Assembly: GCA_946894095.1 (NCBI GenBank) | Contig: OX335647.2 | Location: 13,100,001-13,164,000, forward strand | Direction: 5' to 3' | Source: Incurvaria masculella | Lineage: Eukaryota; Arthropoda; Insecta; Lepidoptera; Incurvariidae | Length of the DNA: 64,000 bases | Shown: one piece after another, positions 33,120-44,346 of the stretch | How the letters are laid out: the number at the start of each line of letters is the position of its first letter | Position numbering within the stretch: position 1 is the stretch's first letter | Program-made: the position numbers and the translations under genes | The notes under the pieces: generated by a model | Seen by the model: only the letters and a program-made list of their open reading frames with translations | What the model was told of the DNA's origin: nothing | The model's database searches: none

Positions 33120-35099
33120 TGGGTAGAGCTCACTTCGCACCCGCTGACCGAACAGACACTCGATTTATAGGGGCGTGTTAGTCCTACCAATTGAGTTGGA
33201 AGAGTCAAGTGATTTTCTAATATCATAATATGTTACAACTTATATGTGGATAAGTCTTTACGATGATTTCAATCAGATTGAAATGAAAATGAACACGATG
33301 TTAACTCCCTTTAAAGTAAGCCATATACATGCCAAGATGTCAAAACGGGTATAATTTATAGTGATCTAATTGTGACTGCAAACAAACCTAATAACCTTTC
33401 CTTATTAGATCTCGCGATATTTATGCAGGATCCAACATTCCAGCTGCTGCGTACTCACTCCTGTCAAGGGATACAATTATGCATTGTTCGCTAACTGCCG
33501 AGCCAAGGATTTGACCTTCATAGGAAACCCGTATGTCATGTTGTTGATTGTTCATCTACTTTGTTGTTAACCACATTACTCACTACTAACTTATTTTAAA
33601 ATCTTACTTTACGTATTTTTTTAAATTATACATAAATGCGGACCAATCTGTAGAATCCACAGTGAAGCACAGATTAAATATTTAAGAAAGGAAGCTGCAA
33701 ATACTCTAAATACAGCGTCGCCCCCATAGCGAGGTTTATTAAGAGTTTTTAATTGAAATAATGAATTTAATCAATTTAACAAAATGTATGATTTTTTTAT
33801 TTCAATGTGTTTTTTGGTCGTTTACACCTGTATCACATGGTGCATAGTGCATGGCTGGATCACAGGTCAGCATCACAGAATAAGTAATAGCCAGCAAAGC
33901 AAATCTCTCGCTGGTTTTGCGTCTTCCAATTCCGCCACTCAGTTACGTCACTCAATTCTCGGTTACAGGTGCTCACGAAATGCGGTAAAATAAAAATATG
34001 CAGAGCTAATAATCTTTCGTAGTTATTATGGTTCAAATTTTTCCTGGTAGTTAATAACTGAATGTAACTCAAAGGTGACTCAACTATCCCTTTACAAAAC
34101 GAATGAACTAAACATAAAGCGACAGATTCCACTGATCTGAGTCAGGTCCGGATCGGAGGGATTAGGAACTTTAAGTAGTTGTCAGCATATAAGAGGATGC
34201 CATAAGATGATGATAATTAATACTAGCGAGGATACAGTATGGCCGATACTTAATGATGCCACCATGTCTACACGGATGTGATGGACAACGTCATAGTTTT
34301 TTACATAATTCTTATCCGATCATCTCAACATCACTTTAAGATTTTGTTCCTTACCTTCTAAGCTTTGAACTTGCAAAGAAATTGTTTCGTCTGGCTCGAC
34401 TTTATTTCGGATCAAAGGATTCAATAGACAAAAAATACTTATTTCAACGTGGAAAACTCATATCATTGTTATCGTCATGTCACATCATAGCGCGGTTTGA
34501 TAAGCTGGGTGATGCAACCACGGCAAGATAATCACGCTATAGGAAGGAATTATGTTCCAAGTAGGAACTTGATTAGGTTGAATCGTGGGCGTTGTCAAGA
34601 GGAGGCAGGGAGGTGCAGCTGCCCCCGTAGATCTTCACGTGCTGTACAATTAACACTTTTCCCATCCTCCATCAGCCCCGGGCTATCCTGGGCTACGAGC
34701 GGCGGCCTGCTCAACCCAGTGGGGTTGCATTCAGTTTCGGTTCAATTGTTTCAGTAAACGCAAAATGTAGGTATTCTCGTGTAATTCATACTACTGTAAT
34801 GTGAAAAATAATCCGTACTTAATGCCAAAGCGACAATAACAAGTGGCCGTGAATTCCTCTTCACTCTTCCAATAATCGCTTTCGAAATCAAGTGTATTTC
34901 GTCCGCCAATGCATCGCAGAATATAAAAAAATTATTCGTCTGATTCCAGCATTCCAAAATGAAGAGGGCGTATCGCAGCACTGACCAATATAACCGATCA
35001 GTGGCCTACTTCTGCTTGTAAATCGCGACAGATCATGAATGTGGCTCTAACGGAATCCAACTAATTAACTATTAGAGCCAACAATGCCCTCACGTAGAG
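33120..35099. other. AT-rich spacer, no assigned gene
   Basis: Bases 34580-34740 are less AT-rich and hold an 86-codon frame with no domain. Nothing else was recognised. Confidence 0.4.
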
Positions 35100-35264
35100 C
35101 TATTCCTTGACTAAACGGTCACGTACGGACTGGCGGGTGTCCATGCCAACGCCTGGCAGGCGACTCCGGAACTCCTTCGTGGCACGATGCTTCTCTCCTT
35201 TCCTCGCTTGGCGTTTTGTGCCGAGAGAACGTTTCAGAATTTGCTTCTGCTTGGTGCGAACGAG
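35100..35264 (-). CDS. Candidate terminal coding exon, unknown protein
   Basis: On the minus strand the pyrimidine-rich TTACATTTTTCACAG ends in a good splice acceptor AG at 35266-35265. A 54-codon frame then runs to TAG at 35102-35100. The peptide is strongly basic (RTKQKQILKRSLGTKRQARK early, RQSVRDRLVKE at the end), with mixed synonymous codons and no homopolymer bias, unlike the chance frames nearby. I recognise no domain, and a Lys/Arg-rich nuclear or ribosome-biogenesis protein tail would fit. No upstream exon could be identified. The plus-strand frame over the same bases is likely a shadow. Confidence 0.3.
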   Translation of the reverse strand, partial: LVRTKQKQILKRSLGTKRQARKGEKHRATKEFRSRLPGVGMDTRQSVRDRLVKE

Positions 35265-35561
35265 CTGTGAAAAATGTAACAAGGTGTTCCGGCTAAAATG
35301 GCTGCATAGTTACGCGGAGAATCAATTGTGTATGAATGAATTGCTTAATAGGAACCATATTGCAAAGGAATGAGCGCGGTTCAGTAGAGCAGTTTCCGCT
35401 GCTCGCGGGGGTTTTTAGGTAATGGTAGGTAGGCGTAAAAGTGCGTTTCATAAATAGTATTTTCGTTAATTAAGGATAACGTAAAGTTTAACGGCTTAAA
35501 TGTAATCCTTTGAAAAAATATCAGTGCCGTTTAATGTAGCCAGTGCCATAGTCCGAATTAA

Positions 35562-35963
35562 TTAATGAAAGTAATCCTCTCCAAGTGATGAAGCTATCAA
35601 AGGACGCAACAAAAACTTCAGTCCTAAGTGCCGATACACAAGATGGATCGCCTTAGTCTCTACACAAAAAAATACGGACAAATATGCCATCAGCAATTTA
35701 GCGTTACGAAATGACGACGTTTTGACAAGAAAGGGTCCAGTTAAAAGGTACCGACACAAAAGTGCCAATATTCTGTCACAGTGTCGATCTGGAGGCAGAT
35801 CCCCCATCGCGCATCGTGGACAGCATTGTGTGAACCTTGAGCCGTTACCAAAGAATGCATGCACTGAAAGATCATGTTCAGAATGCCACGTTTTAATCGA
35901 TATAATCCAGAACTCACGCTGCAACGTCCAGCTACAAAAATCTCGAAACCTTTCGGTTACCAC
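35562..35963 (-). pseudogene. pol: Decayed BEL/Pao integrase, antisense
   Basis: A 133-codon frame (35963 to 35562) shows LQREFWII, then MGDLPPDR, then GPFLVKTSSFRNAKL and a VETKAIHL-like segment, which are recognisable BEL/Pao integrase landmarks. The zinc-binding cysteines and the catalytic aspartates are lost or shifted out of frame, and spacing is distorted. It differs clearly from the integrase at 2400-3841, so it comes from a different, older element. No LTR was seen nearby. Confidence 0.72.
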
Positions 35964-36030
35964 ATGTAAATATGCAATGTAATTGAAAATTACCTATAGG
36001 ATTTCGGATAACTTGAGGTTGTGAAAACTG
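35922..36030 (+). repeat. Repeat block shared with 24920-25025
   Basis: It contains ACGTCCAGCTACAAAAATCT, CTTTCGGTTA, ATATGCAAT, TACCTATAGGATTTC and AACTTGAGGTTGTGAAAA, collinear with the block at about 24920-25025. It overlaps the 5' end of the antisense integrase relic, so the block may belong to that BEL element family or be inserted in it. Confidence 0.6.
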
Positions 36031-36225
36031 AGGTTAGGCAACTAAAGTGGGGCCTAGAACCGCACTCACTCTTAATTAGAATTCTCTAGGAACTCACTCT
36101 TAGACGAAGAACTCACTATCGTTTGTGAAGTGTTTTTTTTTTTTAAGTATTGCAGCTACCGGGCCGTGTCTGGAACCAGTCCCAGGGCAATGGTTTAAAA
36201 AACCATAGGAAACGACTACAGCGTA

Positions 36226-36300
36226 GCATCATTTCTTCGGGAGTGCGGTGTGCTAGGTTAATATCGTGAAAATATTGTCTTATTAGACGTCCAGCTCGAT
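36226..36300 (+). repeat. SINE 3'-end fragment
   Basis: CATTTCTTCGGGAGTGCGGT, GTGCTAGGTTAATATCGTGA and TCTTATTAGACGTCCAGCT align with the final 75 bases of the SINE family. The A tail has decayed. Confidence 0.65.
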
Positions 36301-36323
36301 AATTAAGATAAATAAGATCCATA

Positions 36324-36420
36324 ATATGTTTGAAAAATGTTACGGCTTTTCACGCGGCGGGGTGAGACATTCTCCGCATTCTCCCGCCTCGTGAAAAGCC
36401 GTAACATTTTTCAAACATGT
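36324..36420. repeat. Hairpin element with 38-bp arms
   Basis: Arm 36324-36361 and the reverse complement of arm 36383-36420 differ at only 2 of 38 positions. They share ATGTTTGAAAAATGTTACGG and CTTTTCACG. The 21-base loop is GTGAGACATTCTCCGCATTC plus T. The near-perfect pairing implies a young or conserved structure. Confidence 0.85.
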
Positions 36421-36753
36421 TTAACGCCCGCGGTAATCTCAAAAGTATCATAAGATACATAATGTTTTCAGCTTCCTTTAGTATCATATGAAATATTTTT
36501 TTTTAAATAACAATCAATCGCGAAGTCGTAAAAAAAATATTAGCAAATTATCTTCCTTAAAACATGTTTTTGAGTTCGATCTTAGTCCACCATTCATTGT
36601 CCACTCGGATTTAGCCGAAGTCGGAATACCAACGACGGCTGCTCCCATTCACACGGCCGGCGTGTGTCACCGTGGCACATATCCAGCGGACGAACGACGC
36701 CGGCTGACGCGTGAAGTCGCGGCGAGGCGACGATTAGCAGGGCGTTATTGGTT

Positions 36754-36855
36754 GCGCGTGCCGGAACCACGCGCGTGCCGGAACCACGCGCGTGCCGGAA
36801 CCACGCGCGTGCCGGAACCACGCGCGTGCCGGAACCACGCGCGTGCTGGACGCAC
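36754..36855 (+). repeat. 17-bp minisatellite, five perfect units plus a degenerate sixth
   Basis: The unit GCGCGTGCCGGAACCAC repeats perfectly at 36754, 36771, 36788, 36805 and 36822. A sixth copy at 36839-36855 has several changes. Because 17 is not a multiple of 3, the repeat reads in all three frames, and the 128-codon and 102-codon frames over it are by-products. Confidence 0.95.
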
Positions 36856-37376
36856 GGACGTCCTCCGAAAGTGAAGCCTTTACAATTGAGGTCCATTTCC
36901 ATTTTTATAGTGTCGTGCCACTCGCTACACTCGTGTTGCGACGATGTTCACGTACTACGTGTTAACGCTTACGTTATATATGTTCCACATGAATGCTACC
37001 AATTGTTAGATTAATTGTACGGTCTATGATCCCTTGGATAATTTCATCGAAGAACCAATAACTAAAGCATTTCTACTAACAAGCACTTTCATTTATCGAG
37101 GTGAGTTGATGAACAGATTTTTTTTTATTGGACTGTCATTTCAACAGATCCAACTGCCACTCAAGTATGAATTATAAAAAGGTTGTTACGTTTAAAACTG
37201 TTTACCTAATTTTCAATGTTTTTTCGTGAAGTCGTTTGCCAGTCGAAGGCGTTGGAGAAGTCCAACGCTCCACTGTCGGTCTCCACGAAACAGTCTTAGA
37301 ATTTTTTGCACGGAAACGACGGTAAACTCGTTCGACTCATCAGACTCCAAGGTCCAATGAAGTAAGTAAAGCGCAA

Positions 37377-37396
37377 GTTAACAAACGTTTGTTAAC
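37377..37396. repeat. Perfect 20-bp palindrome
   Basis: GTTAACAAACGTTTGTTAAC is its own reverse complement. Nothing nearby explains it; it could bind a dimeric protein or be chance. Confidence 0.7.
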
Positions 37397-38043
37397 ACTT
37401 CGACACCTTCCTGGTGGACGTTTGTTAGTAACATGTTAGTCAAAGCCACAATCAACATCACATACCATCCATCATGTTGATAGACGCCGTCAAACACCCA
37501 ATGTCAGGTCAACACGCCGCGTCGAGCCAATCCAAAAAATAAACACTAACAATATCGGTACTTATGTGATATTTTTCATTTACTATGACTTTTTAAGTAC
37601 CCTTGATCACGACTTCATAATGCATTATTACCTGTTTTTAGCAAAGAGCATTAAAATATTAATTACAGAATTAGTAATCGAACTTACTACGTATTATACT
37701 TTATTTACGTTATTGACGAATAATGGTAATCATGATAAAAATAAATGTTAAAAATCAATGGACAAAAGACACGCCCGGCAGCCGCGTTGGCGTTTTCTTA
37801 ACGTGGCAAGCAACATACAAGGAGCCCATAGTAAAGTCGACTACGCACACGATACGCTGTGATGAAGTTTGCTGCATAGAAAAAACAACAGAACTTTGAA
37901 AAGACATGCAAAGCATTTCAAAATATCATCCGCGAATGTTTTCATCAATGATTTTCGGTATTTCTATGGAAAAACTCATAAAAACTATTTTTAGTGACAG
38001 CGATCTTGTATTACCCTTTCCGTCGGACACTCGCGTCCGTTAC
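37397..38043. other. AT-rich spacer, nothing recognised
   Basis: A 61-codon frame at 37566-37751 is of AT-rich composition and shows no domain. Confidence 0.45.
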
Positions 38044-38252
38044 TTTTTAGGGTTTCGTACCTAAAGGGTCCCAACTTAACCCTATTACTAAGCCTCCGCT
38101 GTCCGTCCGTCCGTCCGTCCGTCTGTCTTAGGGCTGTATCTCATGAACCGTAATAGTTAGGCAGCTCAAATTTCAGTTAAAATTTAAAAATAATAAAAAT
38201 TAAAGGGGAGCTCATACAAAAACTCTGTCCGACTCGCACTTGGAAGGTTTTT
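38044..38252 (+). repeat. GTTCCGTACC / GTGCGAGTC-hairpin repeat, copy 6 (truncated and diverged)
   Basis: The copy starts TTTTTAGGGTTTCGTACCTA, has a (CCGT)n tract near 38099-38125 and ATCTCATGAACCGTAATAG, but has lost much of the second half. The hairpin is reduced to GTCCGACTCGCACTTGG. Same orientation as all other copies. Confidence 0.88.
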
Positions 38253-39440
38253 AGCGTCCTTACATGTAGACATGGATCAAAGGTTGCTTTACTGTATGGG
38301 TGGTATGGGAACAGTTGGTTCTGATTCGAGTATTTATTTTTTAAATTTTAAAATTGCATCCAAATCCGTCACGACGCCATTACTTTATTTAGGACATTCA
38401 CCCGAGCGGAGCTTTTAAACTTCCAAATTGCATAGGATTTAAAGTTAAACATGTGAATGACGGGAATACCGAAGCTCTGTCTCTTTTACAGTATTTTACA
38501 GTTTACAGTCTATTTGACGCGCTAAAAGTGCCAGGACATATTTTCCCATCTCCCATATCCCAGCTCTCATCCGGGAAACGTGCGATAAGGAAAACAGTTC
38601 TAAAATCACTGTTCCCACGCCTCCTGACAACGGTAGGGCGAGCACGGAAGCGACGGAGGTGGTACCACATTGTTTCGTCATCGCTTCCGATTGACTCTTC
38701 AATCAATAAAATACTGGGTGGGTATGTGTCTCTCAAGTACTTCCTCTCCTCTTCACACGGAACGAATTGATTGATGTCCGATTGCCAATTTGTGAGTTAT
38801 TATATTATGTATTTGTGTACATACATGTTCAAGTATTTCCTGGTATTGTAGATACAATTTAATATTTTTACTTCACTCAGACGTATGCGTATTGTTTCGA
38901 TAACGTAAAAATACATGTACAATTGAACATTCCTGAATCTTAAAAAAATACTATTTTTACAAACTTTACTTCGAATTTAACAATTGAACTATAGTAGATC
39001 GTTGACCTGCACTTATATATTTTTTAATTGAAAATCAAACATACCTTTGGTTTTATACACAATCTACTATTTGTTTAATAAAATGGTAAATAATTTAAGG
39101 TGTATATTTCGAAAGAGCCGGTCGGGTTAATAAGGTGAGAATGTTAACAAGTTTTGTAAACACATCGATTTTACGCTTTTGGCATGTCGGCACTAACTTG
39201 TTAGTTACGTGACGCAATTATGCCTGTCTTTTATTGTGATTGTCTATATGATTAGCGGAAGCTAATTACTTCACAGACCGATGAGTATTCTGACACCGAT
39301 CAATGCTCGTGATTTGAGATGATTCATGGATGTGAAACCATTATTTTGGTCGTTTCGAGTGGTAATCATCACAAAATAAACGAACAGGTAGAGAGAGCAT
39401 TCATTCTTGAACTAACCTTCGACTAAACTAACTAAAGTCG
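38253..39440. other. Spacer with one unassigned minus-strand frame
   Basis: A frame open from 38796 to 38503 on the minus strand (97 codons, no ATG near its start) has a mixed composition but no known domain. The rest is AT-rich with nothing recognised. Confidence 0.35.
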
Positions 39441-39743
39441 ACCGTTTCGTAGCTCAGGAAAGCGTTGCCTCGTTTCTCATGCCAGACAATCCCGTCCCAC
39501 TTTCTCTTTCTCACCTGGATAGGTGCATTTCGAGTGCGAGCTGTTCCATGGTTCGAGATCCATTTAAAACGTGTGAGTGTAAATGACAATAACAGATTGT
39601 GCATGTTTTTCATCCACTTCAATGTAGCCGTGCTCGTTAACGCATCGTTAATGGCACCTAATTCTTTTGGGAGTCTGGTGTGTTGGGCTTATATTATGAC
39701 GGTGGGGGTGGTATTTGCCATCCATGTTCAGTTACATAAAAAA
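39441..39743 (+). repeat. SINE copy with a diverged tRNA-like head
   Basis: The head region GTTTCGTAGCTCAGGAAAGC is followed by the tRNA-type linker (CCCACTTTCTCTTTCTCACC, GGTGCATTTCG) and GAGCTGTTCCATGGTTCGAG. Most of the first half of the body is deleted. It ends GGTGGTATTTGCCATCCATG and TTACATAAAAAA. Confidence 0.8.
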
Positions 39744-39913
39744 GTCTATGAAATGGCAATATAAAAAAAATTCCACGTTTTACATCCAGTGTAGGTACCT
39801 GTGCTCAAAAAGCGAAGGTCCTGGCATAGTACCTAATTCGTTCGGCAATTCTCGGTGCGTTGAGATGATATCATGACGATGGCATTGGGTTTCGCTATTA
39901 GGTTATAAAAAAA
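39744..39913 (+). repeat. SINE copy inserted at the tail of the previous SINE
   Basis: A truncated body: GAAATGGCAAT, CGTTTTACATCCAGTGTAGG, AGGTCCTGGCATAGTACC, then a decayed tail with ATATCATGACG and TATAAAAAAACC. This is the second case in the window of a SINE joined directly behind another. Confidence 0.75.
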
Positions 39914-41386
39914 CCATCACAAAATACGTGAATGAGAAGAGCAAAGAAAAAGGGGTCCATTTTATTTTATGTTTTGAAATCACGGAAATAACTTAATTGA
40001 CCAGGCGCACTGTTCGTTCTTTTTTCTGGAATTACGAATAGCCTTCATTCATTGAAGAACCTACAGGAAAAATAAATTAATCTAATGGCGGCGGTGGAAT
40101 ATGAAGTAAAAAAACGATGAAAAAGTATGTACCAGCTTTAAAGCTTTGATGGGTCCGACCCACGGAGGTCCGACCAGTCGGTCTGCCACCATATCTCGTG
40201 ACCATATTTTGATTTTAGCCTAACATGCATCAACTCAAATATGACCGTGTCGAGAACACAACGGATAGAATGAGGTAAGCAAAACATCCTTCTCTGGAAT
40301 ACATCTCACGATATATGACTAATGAAATCGAATCTGACGATGGGATTGAATGAAGCAGGCAAAATAATAAATGAGTATAAATTAATTAGCGGGTGGATCC
40401 GCTTATCTTCTCGGAAGGGGTCACCGAGGTGGCTAGTGCCAAATTAATAAAGTTCGTGTTATTAAATCATCACTCTTACTTTCGGTGTGCCAGCTGGAGG
40501 TTCGTAGGTGACGCAGAGATGGTGCCGCATCTATTACTATTATAACTTTGCCGCTGGGTAATCTTTTCCGATTCCAATTGGGGCAGATGTGGCAGTCAAG
40601 TAGTTAACAAACACATTTAGTTGGCCATTATTACGCTCTCCGTACAAACGTACTTTAAATTTGTTTTTCAAAACCACTGGTCCTTTCCTGTAATTTGGTA
40701 TGTATGGCAACACACATAGATCTGCACATTTTTGTTTTATTTAAAGTAAAAATTAAATTTGCATAAAATTTTTCTTTTTGATCTCATTTGACTCGATGTT
40801 GTTCACATTTGCACATTTAACATTTTACATTTAAGTTACCTTCACATTTTCAAGGAAATTTCATTCCTGCAAGTATCAAGTACCAATTTCATTAAGTAAT
40901 TAAAGTAATTTCTAGTGTCAATTCCTAACCAACGTTTGCACAGGTATTAATTTCTTTAATACTCCGGACGAAATATTAATATTTTTTTTTAATTCAAAAT
41001 ATGAAGTGACTAAAATATATCCGGAAAATCTTGGATGGTATAATAAAACTGCAAAGGAAACAACATTAGGAACAAAGAGAAAAAAATCCTATACATACTC
41101 AGGTTGTGGTTGTTCAAACGACCTTGTAATGAACCAGAAGGCGAAGATGTTCAGTACCTACTTCTCTAAATTCGTAACGTTACGTTTCGTGTAGCGCGGA
41201 ACGAAATATAGTACGACATCTGACATCATCCACTCGTCATGAAATGTGGAAACAAATCATGAGCACACGATCAAAGTTTTGAATAGATGCAAGCATGTCA
41301 TCTTGAAGATACCTATATAACGACAGTGAAGAGATCCACGTCCCTACGTCTAAAGTGGAACCGCAACTCTGGGGAAATCTTCTACT
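39914..41386. other. AT-rich spacer, no assigned gene
   Basis: No supported coding region or repeat was recognised. Confidence 0.45.
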
Positions 41387-41500
41387 TCAGCCTTTTGCTG
41401 TCCACTGCTGGACGTAGGCCTCCCGCAGACTTCGCCAAGTTGTGCGGTCTCCTGTATTTCTTCGCCAGTTGTCTGGGGAAATATCCCTCAGATATTCCAT
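41387..41500 (-). pseudogene. C-terminus of an RTE-type non-LTR reverse transcriptase
   Basis: The minus-strand frame from 41500 to TGA at 41389-41387 ends DRTTWRSLREAYVQQWTAKG. The LREAYVQQWT ending is the well-known C-terminus of RTE-type retrotransposons, which appears throughout lepidopteran genomes as CTGTCCACTGCTGGACGTAG on the opposite strand. Only the last 37 codons are present. The DNA to its right continues with unrelated sequence and a C run at 41557-41570. Confidence 0.75.
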
Positions 41501-41615
41501 GCAACGAAATACGCTGCCCCTACATGGAAGCTAGCCACAGGGACAAGGACACGCCCCCCCCCCCCCCCCAAATGTGAGCTACCTATAAATTTCTAAGTTT
41601 CATATTTCTACCTCT

Positions 41616-41855
41616 GTGTTGCCTCAAGAATCCCTTAAACATATTTTGCATATGTTCACTCCCTTCTATCATATGACTTCATCCTGTGGGGAAATTCTAC
41701 CGACAGCGCGCGTGTACTTAAAAAGAGCAGTAAGAGTTATGGCCAAAATAAACAGAAGTACATTGTTCAGAAAATATTTCAGGGATCTAAAAATGATGAC
41801 CTCTGTATGTTTGTGTAATAATTATGAAAGTCAGACAGAACAAAGGTACTTTTGA
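41616..41855 (+). pseudogene. Non-LTR reverse transcriptase fragment, C-terminal half
   Basis: The frame shows FYHMTSSCGEILPTARVYLK followed by RAVRVMAKINRS and FRDLKMMT. This matches the region after the catalytic palm in Jockey/CR1-like reverse transcriptases, with the pattern HSHLxYGxxxWG then QKRAVR and LKILT. The tryptophan of the WG pair and other residues are lost, and the frame closes soon after. It is an old relic. Confidence 0.6.
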
Positions 41856-42617
41856 AGTAAATTAAATGACAAGCTTTAAAAGAAGTATACGTACACGTAA
41901 GCCTACGATGTGGAGCAGTCCATATCAGCTGGCAATAGCCGAAAAGCTGCCTAGGGTGCGTAGGGCCCAAAGTTGTATGAAATGCTACATGAGGACAAAC
42001 GGAAGGAAACAGATGACAAAAAATTCCGCAACAGTCTGAACAATATGTTACATGGAAAATACAAATAATAAGCTATGTGAATTCATAAAGTGAATTGTAA
42101 ATATTGATATTTCATTATCTGAAATGAAACAAATATGTGCACACGCTGTATATTTTGTAAGGTGTGCTCTCTCCAATAAATATCTTTGTCCTTGTCTTTG
42201 TTCCCTGCCCCAGCTGCCGACTCTCTATTCTGTTGCAACTGTGCAATTTCAGAAAAGCGTTACAGGTCATCTATTCCAAACAAAACTGCGGACAAAATCC
42301 ATCCTAGCCTCAAGTATAACAACAAAACTTATGTTAATAATAAGTGCATCCACAAACATCTTTGTTTATTGATATTAATCGCGGGGCTAATAAATAAGCT
42401 TAGATGATCACAGCCGCCTTGTGAAGGTCGTCTGCACACCTACTTGCGAAGATCTGAATTGGGTACACCGTACCTGCAAACGGGCTACATCACGCAATCA
42501 GCCGACCAGGAATGCCTAAAAAAAACTGGAAAATAACATGGTGCAGATACCGAATGAATAGAAAAAATAAAGTTATACATAAATACACATATAATTAATG
42601 GTAGCTAATGTATTTGT

Positions 42618-42893
42618 TTGGATGCTAATATTTTAAATTACATAGTAGCGCTCCAGAGATTTAAGCTAGTGAAGATGATCGCTTCCGCATATCGTACAAA
42701 CGTTTTCTGGGATCAGAAACTTTTTGTTCTAACGGGCCCCACGTTTTGGATTAATTCAAGTGCAAACGATTTCACATGTGCACCTGAAGGTAGGGAAGCT
42801 GTGTACTCGATGGATACCGCATTATTCGCCGGAAGACCAGAAACTGCGTGTAAGTGGTGCCGTAAAATGATAACTAAGTTGGATGGAGGGTGA
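42618..42893 (+). pseudogene. Non-LTR reverse transcriptase fragment, R1-like C-terminal region
   Basis: The segment LQRFKLVKMIASAYRTN then LTGPTFWIN resembles the QRxxLLRMxxAYRTxSTDA and LTGxPP region that follows the palm in R1-clade elements. The rest of the 91-codon frame is not clearly related. Moderate to low certainty because similarity is limited to about 35 residues. Confidence 0.45.
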
Positions 42894-42990
42894 TATGTAA
42901 CGAACCTGAGTATACTACTTTGAATAGGAAAGAAAAAGCCAATCGGCAAAATAGGTATTTTCCTTTAGATGATTGACTGTAAAGGTTAAG

Positions 42991-43128
42991 AAAAATCGCA
43001 GCACTAATACACAATGGTAGCTCAATTTAAAGAAAGTCCTGGCGTGACACCTACTTCCCATATGGTATCAGGCGAATATCGGACGGTCAGTTCGGTATTA
43101 GACATCCATGCCCAGTTACATAAAAAAA
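42991..43128 (+). repeat. SINE copy, 5'-truncated
   Basis: It includes ACAATGGTAGCTCAATTTAA, AGTCCTGGCGTGACACC, CTTCCCATATGGTATC and the end TTCGGTATTAGACATCCATG with TTACATAAAAAAA. Clearly diverged. Confidence 0.75.
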
Positions 43129-44142
43129 TGTTTCATATAAAAAGCTTCTTTTATCGTCAAATCAGCAGGACACTACGCAACAGTTTCGCTTGAAGATCAA
43201 AGGACAGTGACAGACAGATTGGTATTTAAACGCTTGCCCAGAGTGCAGGAAAAAGTTGCGAATAGCGATCTCGAAGCAATAACGTCCTTCCTCCTGATAA
43301 TCCGTAACGCATTTTTTTATGAAAAACCGGTTTGCTTTGAAAAACAAAAAATGTAACACAAGTAAACATTGGTTCAATTTATCAGAATACAGAAACTTTC
43401 AGTATACTCTAACCATAATCGCAGAACTCTTAAATCCACAACGATAAACACTATAGTCTATAGTTAATTAAGTAGAATTACATCAAAATACTACAACCAA
43501 AAGCTAATCTACACAATATTATTATCCCCACAGTGACGGTGAAAGCCTAGTACAAATGCAGATTTTTGACTCGGAAGTAAACATTTACGAAGATAATTTT
43601 TGCATTTCTTCGTGTTGATCAACGCCCAGAGACAGATTTAAATATTTGTCAACGCCAGACTCACTCAGAAAATAGATGCATCAGCCTCTAACGGTTTTGG
43701 CAAACATGCACAGTCCATGGCGCCATCGAGTGCTAGTAACTTGAGCTTATTTTATTAGACACTGAAAATTATTTATTTACTATAAATCTGTCACATAAAC
43801 CTAGATGGATCCATTTGTGCGTGAACAGACTTCAATGTTTCATCATGTGCCTGGATAAGGGCCGCCCGTGTCGCCTCACATGTCACGCCGACCACGACAA
43901 CTTGCGCGCGCAGCCTTCATCGATCTTTGGAACCGTCAACTTATCACATTCAATGATCAATAAGCTATGTTCCTATTTACGTGATGTGGTTGCAATCTTC
44001 AGAATATCACTTTTGAATAATTCATCATCAAGTTTTTTTGTAATTATTATCATTATCAGATCTTCCAAGTCCTAAGGGATGCAGGGTCACTTTCTGCATA
44101 TCGTCGTCTGTACCAGCGTTTTCCAACTTTTTTTTTATATGA
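43129..44142. other. AT-rich spacer, nothing recognised
   Basis: Short frames of about 70-86 codons have no domain. Confidence 0.45.
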
Positions 44143-44346
44143 CCCAGTAATTGTAGTGCTTCTCCTTCGTGGCCCACTTGCAAGTTTGGATTTTTGGCTT
44201 TTGCCGTCGAGACACTCGGTTCATGGTCACCCGAAGCGACAATTTTGGCTTCAACATTAGGCAAACTTTTATTTGAAAGTACCGGTGATCCCAGGTCCGG
44301 GGAACATTTTGTCCGGCGAATAAGCCTCGAAATTCAAAGAGGTTAA
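44143..44346 (+). pseudogene. C-terminal stub of a non-LTR reverse transcriptase (stub C)
   Basis: A 67-codon frame without an ATG reads through FGFLAFAVETLGSW, then LGKLLFESTGDPRSGEHFVR and RISLEIQRG, and stops at TAA 44344. It aligns from ETLG to QRG with stub A at 8873 (KTLGAW ... RISLEIQRGNA). It extends about 25 codons further upstream than the other two stubs. Confidence 0.68.

Noticed and set aside
36754..36855. CRISPR-like array
   Set aside because: Units are contiguous with no spacers, and the DNA is from an animal; it is a minisatellite.
36488..36874. 128-codon frame ending in Arg/Asn/His/Ala repeats
   Set aside because: The repeated part is a 17-bp minisatellite read through in every frame; the upstream part has no domain.
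38503..38796. 97-codon minus-strand open frame with fairly protein-like composition
   Set aside because: No known motif, no good start or splice acceptor, and it overlaps a 105-codon frame on the other strand.
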